Source of the DNA: Methanomassiliicoccaceae archaeon UBA537
GTDB lineage: Archaea > Thermoplasmatota > Thermoplasmata > Methanomassiliicoccales > Methanomethylophilaceae
Reading direction: 5' to 3'
DNA length: 27,704 bases
Assembly: GCA_002504495.1 (NCBI GenBank)
Contig: DATC01000006.1
Location: 24,458 to 52,161, forward strand
The position numbers were made by a program, and so were the translations under genes. Every line of letters starts with the position of its first letter. Within the stretch, counting starts at the first letter, position 1. This document shows positions 6,139 through 13,582 of this stretch, piece after piece. The notes under the pieces are model-generated. The model had not been told where the DNA came from and searched no databases. It saw only the letters and a list, made by a program, of their open reading frames with translations.

Positions 6139-7551
6139 ATGATTTCCAAATTCACAGACATAGGGATTCCCGAAGATGTTGCGAAAGCCATGGATGACAT
6201 GGGCTGGGATGCCCCCACCCCCATTCAGGAAAAATCCGTTCCTCTCGGTCTTCAAGGAACGGATATGTTCGCACAGGCACAGACCGGGACTGGAAAAACT
6301 GGAGCCTATGGTTCGATACTCCTCGGTACCATAGCTTCCGGACAGCCGGTGCCATCGGCCATAGTCCTGGTTCCGACAAGAGAGCTCGCAACCCAGGTGT
6401 CCACAGAGCTGTCGAAGATGGCCAAATACTCTGGTCACATATGCATCCCGATATACGGCGGAGCCAGCATAGAAGGACAGATAAAGAAACTGGCAAAAGG
6501 ATGCGATATCGTCGCCGGCACTCCAGGTCGCGTCAGAGACATGATAGGAAGAGGCGTTCTGAATCTATCCGAGATAGACACTCTCGTCATGGACGAGGCC
6601 GACCGTATGCTGGATATGGGATTCATGGACGACATAGAATTCATACTGAAGGCTATGCCGCGCGACCACCATACCATGCTATTCTCTGCGACCATGCCCG
6701 AAAGCGTGAAACAGCTTGCATTCGACTACATGCGCAGCCCCAAGGAGATATCCGTATCCAAGGATGAGGTGGTACTCGATCTGACGAAGCAGTACTATAT
6801 CTCCGTCGGAAGAAGGAACAAATCGTGGGCGTTAAGCAGGATCCTGGACCTTGACAAGCCAAAGGCACTGATCTTCTGTCAGACGAAAAAGATGGTCGAC
6901 ACCCTTGAAGAAAGACTGACGAAATACGACTACAAGGTTGAATCCATCCACGGCGATATGCCTCAGATCAAAAGGGAGAAGGTATTAGCCAACTTCAAGA
7001 ACGGAACCATAGATCTCCTTATCGCAACCGATGTCGCCGCAAGAGGATTGGACATAGACGATGTCACGTATGTCATCAATTACGACATGCCGGATGACAT
7101 CGACACGTACATCCATAGAATCGGAAGGACTGGAAGAGCAGGACGCGAAGGGACCGCGGTCTCCTTCGTCACATCTGAAGAAGAGCATCTTGTAAAGGAA
7201 TTCGAGATGCGTACGGGAATGGAGATCGAGAAGAGGGATGTTCCTGATGCCGAACCCGGTTCTAAAGACACCATCAGAAAAGTTGTGGACTACGATCAGA
7301 TCTCCGATGTCTTCGGCATGTGCAAATTCGAGATCAACTTGGGCAAGAACGATGGCTTGAAGAAAGTGTCTCTCGCGGATTTCATCATCAAAAACGCAAG
7401 GGTCAGGGATGTCTCCATCGGAAAGATCGAAATCTTTGATGACCACTCCATAGTGGAAGTCCACAAAGACTTCGGCAACAGAATGACAATGGATCTGACC
7501 AAATCCAAATTCAAGGGCAAGTCCGTCCGCGTCAAAGTCATTCAGGACTGA
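6139..7551 (+). CDS. deaD: DEAD-box RNA helicase with DbpA-type RNA-binding domain (CsdA/DeaD-like)
   Basis: A 470-residue ATP-dependent RNA helicase. The motifs in order are the Q motif (PTPIQEKSVP), AQTGTGKT, PTRELA, TPGR, DEAD, SAT, RGLD and HRIGRTGRAGR. After the two RecA domains (to about residue 370) comes an 80-residue domain with FEINLGKNDGLKK and VSIGKIEIFDDHSIVEV, the DbpA-type RNA-binding fold seen in bacterial DeaD, CsdA and DbpA. That points to ribosome or cold-associated RNA remodelling, and perhaps to bacterial ancestry. ATG 6139 is preferred. GTG 6130 is in frame but lies inside the palindrome. The gene is monocistronic, divergent from tRNA-Gly and followed by a hairpin. Confidence 0.95.
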   Translation: MISKFTDIGIPEDVAKAMDDMGWDAPTPIQEKSVPLGLQGTDMFAQAQTGTGKTGAYGSILLGTIASGQPVPSAIVLVPTRELATQVSTELSKMAKYSGHICIPIYGGASIEGQIKKLAKGCDIVAGTPGRVRDMIGRGVLNLSEIDTLVMDEADRMLDMGFMDDIEFILKAMPRDHHTMLFSATMPESVKQLAFDYMRSPKEISVSKDEVVLDLTKQYYISVGRRNKSWALSRILDLDKPKALIFCQTKKMVDTLEERLTKYDYKVESIHGDMPQIKREKVLANFKNGTIDLLIATDVAARGLDIDDVTYVINYDMPDDIDTYIHRIGRTGRAGREGTAVSFVTSEEEHLVKEFEMRTGMEIEKRDVPDAEPGSKDTIRKVVDYDQISDVFGMCKFEINLGKNDGLKKVSLADFIIKNARVRDVSIGKIEIFDDHSIVEVHKDFGNRMTMDLTKSKFKGKSVRVKVIQD

Positions 7552-7555
7552 AACC

Positions 7556-7573
7556 GACGGGCTCAGGCCCGTC
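7556..7573 (+). terminator. Hairpin after the helicase gene
   Basis: GACGGGC-TCAG-GCCCGTC, a perfect 7-bp stem with a 4-nt loop, starts 4 nt after the TGA and is followed by ATTTAT. It has the shape of an intrinsic terminator but a weak T-tract. Confidence 0.55.
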
Positions 7574-7753
7574 ATTTATCCCATACATTGTTGGATTACT
7601 AATCCAATTTAACACCGTTAATTTCATATGTCGGTACATGTGATACATATTGAACGATTTTGTTAGATGCGTATATAGAATAATGAGTGATACAGATTCG
7701 TGTGTATATTGCATCCAAATCGATTACATCATTCCGGAACGTCATTACGACCG

Positions 7754-7763
7754 TATTATATAC
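7754..7763 (+). promoter_or_regulatory. TATA box of the orphan antitoxin gene
   Basis: TATTATATAC is centred about 27 nt before ATG 7785. This implies a leaderless transcript and independent expression from the helicase gene. The preceding 180 bp (7574-7753) are AT-rich and hold no gene that I can support. Confidence 0.6.
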
Positions 7764-7784
7764 ATGAACTAAGTCCTGCACCTC

Positions 7785-8006
7785 ATGGCAACATACAACG
7801 TTGATGGGGCCCGGGACAGGGTGAATGAACTGGTGAACAGAGCTCTCACAGGAGAGAAGATCACCATTTCCACCGAATCGGGAAACGTTGTCTTGATCAG
7901 CGAGGAGGACTGGGACAGCCTGGTCGATACGCTCAGCATAATGATGCTTCCAGAAGTCAAGGACCGCGTCATAGCTCGTTTCGCCAGCCTCGGAAACAAC
8001 GCTTGA
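7785..8006 (+). CDS. Phd/YefM family antitoxin, orphan
   Basis: A 73-residue protein with the Phd/YefM layout: an N-terminal DNA-binding region (TYNVDGARDRVNELVNRALTG), the beta strand pair ITISTESGNVVLISEEDWDSL, which matches the family pattern of prevent-host-death proteins, and a C-terminal segment that would wrap the toxin. In toxin-antitoxin loci the partner (Doc, YoeB or RelE) overlaps or follows within a few bases. Here a perfect 9-bp hairpin with a T-rich tail follows 7 nt after the stop and no toxin-sized frame is present. It may be a solitary regulator, an antidote to a toxin encoded elsewhere, or the remnant of a decayed pair. Confidence 0.82.
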   Translation: MATYNVDGARDRVNELVNRALTGEKITISTESGNVVLISEEDWDSLVDTLSIMMLPEVKDRVIARFASLGNNA

Positions 8007-8013
8007 TACAAAC

Positions 8014-8051
8014 AGACAGCCACACCATGGCTGTCTACCCTTCTATTTTTC
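8014..8051 (+). terminator. Intrinsic-type terminator after the antitoxin gene
   Basis: AGACAGCCA-CACCA-TGGCTGTCT is a perfect 9-bp stem with a 5-nt loop (8014-8036), followed by ACCCTTCTATTTTTC. Confidence 0.75.
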
Positions 8052-8112
8052 TACCATTTATTCGTTATCGAATGAGATTCTATCTGTTTTATCACAGAAT
8101 TCATATATTGAT

Positions 8113-8211
8113 ATGCAGATGACCAATCCGACGACCCGGAAGCAATTCCGGAGCCATCCGAATGCCGGTCCGCCGACGTCAAGCCTACGGGCACGACACC
8201 GAAAGAGGTGA
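8113..8211 (+). CDS. Possible 32-codon leader ORF
   Basis: ATG 8113 opens MQMTNPTTRKQ... and closes at TGA 8209-8211, five bases before ATG 8217. It lies about 24 nt downstream of GTTTTATCA (8086-8094), so it could be a leaderless upstream ORF. Codon use does not distinguish it from the frame of the next gene, which is also open here but has no start codon. Low confidence that it is translated. Confidence 0.25.
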   Translation: MQMTNPTTRKQFRSHPNAGPPTSSLRARHRKR

Positions 8212-8216
8212 ATGAC

Positions 8217-8330
8217 ATGGCAATGAAGGAGAAGCACGTCGAAACCAAGAAAGAAAGGGAAGAGAAGAGAAAGGAAAGGAAGCTGGCAAGAGCCGAAAGG
8301 CAGAATGCCCGCGAACATCCTGCAAACTGA
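8217..8330 (+). CDS. Small Lys/Arg/Glu-rich protein, 37 residues
   Basis: ATG 8217 is preceded at 5 nt by GAGGTGA, one of the better Shine-Dalgarno matches among the chromosomal genes. The product MAMKEKHVETKKEREEKRKE... is almost wholly charged and probably a single helix; its last residues are NAREHPAN. The same frame is open back to the TGA at 8109-8111, and the upstream codons read acidic (DDQSDDPEAIPEP), but no start codon supports a longer form. It lies in its own transcription unit, with a TATA-like element near 8090 and two hairpins at 8339-8394. No family is recognised. It could be a nucleic-acid-binding peptide or the coding part of a small structured RNA. Confidence 0.5.
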   Translation: MAMKEKHVETKKEREEKRKERKLARAERQNAREHPAN

Positions 8331-8338
8331 TCTTACCT

Positions 8339-8394
8339 GAAACAGGGGCATACCCTGTTTCTTGGTTCCCCCGGTAGCCTGCTACCGGGGTTTT
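8339..8394 (+). terminator. Tandem terminator hairpins
   Basis: GAAACAGGG-GCATA-CCCTGTTTC (8339-8361, perfect 9-bp stem) is followed 7 nt later by CCCCGGTAGC-CT-GCTACCGGGG (8369-8390, effectively a 9-bp stem with a 4-nt loop) and then TTTTC. This is a double rho-independent-like arrangement. Confidence 0.7.
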
Positions 8395-8638
8395 CATAAA
8401 TTCTAACCTCAGATGAGCGAAAGTCATGACGGAATCACATGACGCAGACTGCTGAACGTGCAAACCGATGGAAACGAGTCGGAAACTAGCGGAATGAAGC
8501 CATTTTGGAAGATAGCTCCGTGGTCGTTCCAATCAATACTGGAGATGCGTTCATATAAGGTTCTAATATCTTAATACCGTTTGTCATTCCAACATCAGTG
8601 CCACAACATTATCACTTCTGTCCTGAACATATCACGTC
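8395..8638 (+). other. Non-coding stretch before the large surface protein gene
   Basis: No gene is supported here. It holds the inverted repeat GTCATG-N9-CATGAC (8423-8443) and two AT-rich TATA-like blocks, TCATATAAGG (8551-8560) and TCTAATATCTTAATACC (about 8562-8578). Either would give a 5' leader of 40-60 nt for the gene starting at 8639. Confidence 0.4.
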
Positions 8639-11600
8639 ATGAGACAGAATGATCGCGGAAGCGTTCCATTCGCACTAATTGCAACAGCGATATTGCTGAT
8701 ATCGGCGACAATATGCATAACGGCATCATGTAACAGGGAATCAAACGATGACATCGACTCCTCCAAAGATGATTTGGATTCGATCGATGCGGCGAAAACG
8801 GATGTCTTATCATACGTCAACTGCGGATTGGGAGATCTCGTTAGAATCGTATCCACCACATCGGAGCCATCTGATCTTAAAACCCGTGCAAACGAGTTCA
8901 GGAATCTGGCGGAACAGTGGATCGAATACCAATTTCCAATGACATCCCATGGTGCAACAATCCATCAGACGGGATACGCCATCGAACTGAATGCTATGCC
9001 TTCCAGCTTCTTTGACTCGAAAGAGAACGGCTACATCCCTGCGCATCTGAAAGGAACCGGAACGATTTCGGTATCTATCGAATCCCAATCCAGCAGACTC
9101 AATACAGAATTGGAGATCTACACCGACGGAAGCTATTCCCTTCCATTGGCTATGGAAAGAGCCGTATTGTTCGAATCCATGGCCGCAGATGGAGGAATCA
9201 CCCTATCGCAGATGATGAGCGGACAACTTGCAGCCTTGGCCGAGTACAGGATAATCAACGGCTACGGAGGATTGGCCGCATACGGCGACAAGGGCACGAA
9301 TGCCATTCTGACAGATGATGATGTAGAAGAAGCATTCAAATGGTCGATGGATGCACTGACCGCCATATGTTTCCGCGACGGCCCGCTATCGACAGCGGAC
9401 TCCGTGGATCTGGCTGAGAGACTGGCAACCCAGGATGGTTCGATCGAGATTGATCTATCGGCGGTATATGCACAGGCTCTGGCATCATCCGTAGACGACC
9501 TTATCCTCAGGTGGATGGACTACCTGTATGGCTACGAAATCGTTGAAAGTCTATGCGACAGGCTAATGCCTCATAAGAAGACCATAGAAGCACTCAAAAG
9601 ATTCATCTCAGGAGAGAGGGGCGTCAGCGGAGTCCCGTATCTCAAGGATGCCATGGAGTCCGTAGGTTTGACAGAGGACGCATACAGATATCCCGGATCT
9701 GGCACCACGACAGTTCATATCAACGGCATGACGATCCATGTGGAGAATCCGACGAGGGATCTTTTCTCGCAGGAATGGCTCACGAAGTTCAAGAGACATT
9801 ACGATGAGAAGTCGGAATCGAACTATGTGGAGAAACTGTTACGCGATACATTGAATGTGGCGGCATCGGAAATCTCCGAACGCATGGACCTCGGTACCGT
9901 AGTAATCGAGAAAGCCGAGGGCGTTCCGTTCATGGATGCGATTCTCGATGGATACAGGAATGCATTGGACGGCTGCCACGGTGCGATCGAAGAAAGCATA
10001 TCATCAGCGCTATCGGCATCGAGATCCTACGACGTGTTCCTGGGTTCGATGGCCGATGAGATCCAGAGCCATGCCTCCGATTTCGAGGATATCGGAACAT
10101 TGAAAGACCGGATACGCGAAGCGCTGATATCCGAATCGGAAAAAACAGGCGTCGACGAAGACGAAAGCACCGATATCGATATCCTGATGGATTCGAAAGA
10201 GGTGCAACACGCATTGAACGCATACGTCCAATCCGTTCGTTCCGATATGACCCAGTTCGAGCGCCTGAAATCAATGGATGGAGGAGACGATGGCATCCTG
10301 AAGAAGCTGCTGAAGACCGTATTCGTCTACGGACTCGGCCTGATAGATCCGGTATTCGACAAATCGAAGGACATGATGGCGGAGATGGCATGGATGGACG
10401 GAACCAATCCATACAACGGCGACATTTCTCTGCCCGGAAACGACGTGTTCGAACTGGTTGAAGATGAATCGGAAAATACGATCGAATACCTGTCGCTGAC
10501 CCTGGATACGAGCAACGCCTCATTCGATGCGACGATCGATGGCGGCATCCATACCGTCGGATTCGGAAGCAATCCCCATGCCGCGTACGCAACGACATTC
10601 AAAATCACAGTCGACGGTCAGATCGGATACACCGTCACGGGAACAGGGGCCCTTTCAGGTGCCATGAACTCGCTGTCGTCCATGTGCAGAGGAGGATTCG
10701 CCATACATGTCGATACGAACATCTCCGTATCCTCCGGGTGGGGCCTGTCCGGAGTGGAGTACGAACCGAGCACCACCGCAGCATCTGACCTGACTGCTCT
10801 GGCATTGAGGATCTTGGAACCGATCCTGGAACCTCTGCAGAAGATGCTGGAAGCCGTGAGGTCTGCATTGGCGACGCTCGTAGAGATGCTCGCCGAAGCG
10901 GCCGAATTCGTGACATCCAACCTCATGGCCCTGTACCAGGCGTACATGGAACCTATCGAAGCCATGAACCGCATGATCACCGAATACGTGGAGCAGGCTC
11001 TGGCGGATTCCGTCCTGGATCTGCTGGTCGATATAGGGCTGGGCGCCCAGTCCATCACCCTGGAGATGTGCGGATTCACTCTCGAACTGGAGACATCGGC
11101 GGTGACCTTCGCCGCAAAGACCAAATCCGTCCTATCCGCCGTGATCACCGCACCGATAGCGGATCTCGTCATCACTGCCGGAATCGTTGTCAAACTGAAG
11201 GGTGATTGGAATAGAGACAACCTGATCATCTCCGGAATCGGAGGGATCGAAGGATCGGACTGGTCCATCGAGACGACAGTGGATCCTCTGATGAAAGGGA
11301 GCAAGTATCTTTTCACGGTCAACGGCAAGGTCGGAAAGAACCGCATCTCCCTTGTGGCGCCAAAACTGGAGGAATACAACGAGTTCGGAATCGCTCTCAG
11401 CGATGTTCCCGGAATGGGACAGGTTCTGAATAACATCCCAATACCAGGATTGGGCGTCAATCTGGGCCTCGATGCAGGATTCCAGATCAGATGCAAGGCA
11501 CCAACCCAGAACGGCGTTCTCATCAACGAATACGAATCGAATCCGGAAGGCACGGATAGAGGCAACGAATGGATCGAGATATGCAACAACGGTTCATCGT

Positions 11601-12541
11601 CGGTGGATCTTACCGGATGGAAGATGGTGTTGAAAGCCAAAGGGAAATACATGGAGAAGAACCTCGAAGGCGTCATAGGTCCGGGCGAATTCCTTGTCTT
11701 GGAACCTCCGTCGATCCTGGTCAACAGCCCTTCGTCCGACAGACTGATACTCAAGGATCCTTCCGGAGACTCCGTCGACGAAATCAAACTGAAGAAGGAC
11801 ACGTCGAACGACGGAACGACGTGGCAACGCGAGTATGACGGCTCTCCCAAATGGATTCAGAAGGATGGAACGAAGGGATCGTCCAACGGATCGTTCGTCT
11901 CCACCGAGATTAACGTCGAATCGTTGAAAGGATGCGCGTGGAAGGGTGTCGAGAAGGCCTTCGACAAAGTAGGTTCGATAACAGATGTGGACTCGCTCAC
12001 GGAATTCATGAAGTATCTGACCAGGTACACGGTAGAGGAGATCATAGCCCTCGTATCCGGGATGATAATAGACGCTTCCGTATTCGTGAGCATCGATGCC
12101 AAGGATGCCACATCATCTCTGTCCACAGGCATCCGCATCGCGTTGAGAACAGACGGCGATCTTGCCAAAGACTGTCTGAAATACCTAGCAGGACAGATCG
12201 GATCGATGCTGCTCGACATGAAGAATCCCTACAGGATCGATCCCGTGGAGATGTTCACGGAGAACATAGACCTGGAGGTCATGTACCATACCGGCATAGG
12301 ATTCCCGGAGATCCTGTCCGACGGCGGGAACCTGCCTAAGATGGATATGGGCGTCCTGGTCAGAACGAATCTCTCATCCTTGACGAGGATCATCGGCGAA
12401 GATACGGGAAGACCCGAGATCGAATTCGGCATCATGCTGCGGGATTGCCCGTCCGTAGCCATACCCCACAAGCTAAAGGTTCGCGATGACATGGAGCACG
12501 ACCTATGGCTGTTCAAAGCGACGGTGGTCCTTTGCCGATGA
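8639..12541 (+). CDS. Giant membrane-anchored extracellular protein with lamin-tail-like domain
   Basis: A 1300-residue protein. RGSVPFALIATAILLISATI (residues 6-25) is a single N-terminal membrane segment in the style of TadE/TadG-like and archaeal pilus-associated proteins. The remainder is probably outside the cell. Residues 30-720 are helical with many Asp, Glu and Ser and have no recognised domain. Residues about 720-800 are a long Leu/Ala/Glu-rich helical stretch of coiled-coil character. Residues about 957-1080 start NGVLINEYESNPEGTDRGNE and contain WIEICNNGSSSVDLTGWKM and GEFLVLEPP. That is the signature of a lamin-tail (LTD) beta-sandwich, common in secreted prokaryotic proteins. The rest, to 1300, is unrecognised. 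It is not in an operon. An envelope or adhesion role is inference. Confidence 0.8.
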   Translation: MRQNDRGSVPFALIATAILLISATICITASCNRESNDDIDSSKDDLDSIDAAKTDVLSYVNCGLGDLVRIVSTTSEPSDLKTRANEFRNLAEQWIEYQFPMTSHGATIHQTGYAIELNAMPSSFFDSKENGYIPAHLKGTGTISVSIESQSSRLNTELEIYTDGSYSLPLAMERAVLFESMAADGGITLSQMMSGQLAALAEYRIINGYGGLAAYGDKGTNAILTDDDVEEAFKWSMDALTAICFRDGPLSTADSVDLAERLATQDGSIEIDLSAVYAQALASSVDDLILRWMDYLYGYEIVESLCDRLMPHKKTIEALKRFISGERGVSGVPYLKDAMESVGLTEDAYRYPGSGTTTVHINGMTIHVENPTRDLFSQEWLTKFKRHYDEKSESNYVEKLLRDTLNVAASEISERMDLGTVVIEKAEGVPFMDAILDGYRNALDGCHGAIEESISSALSASRSYDVFLGSMADEIQSHASDFEDIGTLKDRIREALISESEKTGVDEDESTDIDILMDSKEVQHALNAYVQSVRSDMTQFERLKSMDGGDDGILKKLLKTVFVYGLGLIDPVFDKSKDMMAEMAWMDGTNPYNGDISLPGNDVFELVEDESENTIEYLSLTLDTSNASFDATIDGGIHTVGFGSNPHAAYATTFKITVDGQIGYTVTGTGALSGAMNSLSSMCRGGFAIHVDTNISVSSGWGLSGVEYEPSTTAASDLTALALRILEPILEPLQKMLEAVRSALATLVEMLAEAAEFVTSNLMALYQAYMEPIEAMNRMITEYVEQALADSVLDLLVDIGLGAQSITLEMCGFTLELETSAVTFAAKTKSVLSAVITAPIADLVITAGIVVKLKGDWNRDNLIISGIGGIEGSDWSIETTVDPLMKGSKYLFTVNGKVGKNRISLVAPKLEEYNEFGIALSDVPGMGQVLNNIPIPGLGVNLGLDAGFQIRCKAPTQNGVLINEYESNPEGTDRGNEWIEICNNGSSSVDLTGWKMVLKAKGKYMEKNLEGVIGPGEFLVLEPPSILVNSPSSDRLILKDPSGDSVDEIKLKKDTSNDGTTWQREYDGSPKWIQKDGTKGSSNGSFVSTEINVESLKGCAWKGVEKAFDKVGSITDVDSLTEFMKYLTRYTVEEIIALVSGMIIDASVFVSIDAKDATSSLSTGIRIALRTDGDLAKDCLKYLAGQIGSMLLDMKNPYRIDPVEMFTENIDLEVMYHTGIGFPEILSDGGNLPKMDMGVLVRTNLSSLTRIIGEDTGRPEIEFGIMLRDCPSVAIPHKLKVRDDMEHDLWLFKATVVLCR

Positions 12542-12550
12542 GGAATCGCC

Positions 12551-12560
12551 AGTATTAATA
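12551..12560 (+). promoter_or_regulatory. TATA box for the NOG1-polC operon
   Basis: AGTATTAATA is centred about 28 nt before ATG 12584 and supports that codon as a leaderless start rather than ATG 12572. Confidence 0.55.
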
Positions 12561-12583
12561 CGGCTGATGCGATGAGGCGCGAC

Positions 12584-13582
12584 ATGGCTTCGATGAACTA
12601 CAGAATACCGACCGTTCTCTCTTCCGAGGAACTGATGGAGAAGGCATTCCACAGGGCGTCGAAGATCCGCAAAACCGGAACCAACGCCCTGGACTCCAAG
12701 AAGAAGACCGCTCTTGCGAAAGTGACTGCTTCCGGAGACATCGTGGTCACCGCGCTGAAAGGATATGTTGACGCATTCCCCAGAATAGACAAGGAGAACG
12801 ATTTCCTGCCGGAACTGATCGATATCGTCATAGGCATCGACCGTTACAAGAAGGCGCTGGGTGCGGTGAACTGGTGCGCCACGAAATCGGACAAGCTCAA
12901 GAACGACGTCCTCCGCGATATCCGCAGAACCAAGGATCCCGAGATAGTCGAATCGCTTAGAAGAAGCTTCTACGGAAGACTCAACTCCTATGTGGACAGA
13001 ATTGCCGAAGATCTAGATTTCCTTCAGGACGCCAAGAACAAATTCAGAAAACTGCCGGCCGTCGATCCCGAACTTCCTACCATCGTCGTAGCTGGATTCC
13101 CCAACGTCGGCAAGAGCAATCTGGTGACGGTCCTATCCAGTGCCGCCCCGGAGATAGCACCCTACCCGTTCACCACCAAGGGCGTGATAGTCGGTCATAT
13201 CAAAGATGACTGGAGGAAGTACCAGATCATCGATACGCCCGGACTCTTGGATAGGGAATTCGATCAGAGAAACGCTATCGAGAAGCAGGCGGTGCTGGCT
13301 CTGAGATATCTCACGGACGTCATGCTGTTCGTGATAGATCCGTCCGAGACCTGCGGCTTCCCCCGTGAGATCCAGGAGAAGCTGCTCCGCACCGTGCAGG
13401 ATGGATTCGACGGCGTACCCATCATAGAAGCCGAGAGCAAAGCGGATGTCCTCAAGACGGATGACGGAAGGATTTCGTTCTCAGCCCAAACGGGAGAGGG
13501 CATGGAAGCCCTGACGGAAAGGATCCTCGGTGAACTGAGGGTGGTCGCCCGCCGCAAAGCGGCGGAGGCACCGATCGAATGA
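12584..13582 (+). CDS. NOG1-type GTPase, ribosome assembly
   Basis: A 332-residue Obg-related GTPase; eukaryotic Nog1 acts in 60S subunit maturation. It has the NOG1 N-terminal helical domain (YRIPTVLSSEELMEKAFHRASK...), then G1 GFPNVGKSN (about residues 171-179), the switch PYPFTTKG, G3 DTPG and a G4 position reading ESKAD in place of the usual NKxD. The G5 region is SAQTGEG. It lacks the long C-terminal extension of eukaryotic Nog1, as is normal for archaea. Upstream in-frame ATGs at 12572, 12584 and 12593 are all possible; 12584 matches the TATA spacing. The stop overlaps the polC start as ATGA, so the two are co-translated. Confidence 0.93.
   Translation: MASMNYRIPTVLSSEELMEKAFHRASKIRKTGTNALDSKKKTALAKVTASGDIVVTALKGYVDAFPRIDKENDFLPELIDIVIGIDRYKKALGAVNWCATKSDKLKNDVLRDIRRTKDPEIVESLRRSFYGRLNSYVDRIAEDLDFLQDAKNKFRKLPAVDPELPTIVVAGFPNVGKSNLVTVLSSAAPEIAPYPFTTKGVIVGHIKDDWRKYQIIDTPGLLDREFDQRNAIEKQAVLALRYLTDVMLFVIDPSETCGFPREIQEKLLRTVQDGFDGVPIIEAESKADVLKTDDGRISFSAQTGEGMEALTERILGELRVVARRKAAEAPIE

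Noticed and set aside
10618..11850. 410-codon open frame antisense to the large surface protein
   Set aside because: Ser/Arg/Pro-rich shadow; the plus-strand frame has the anchor and the lamin-tail-like domain.
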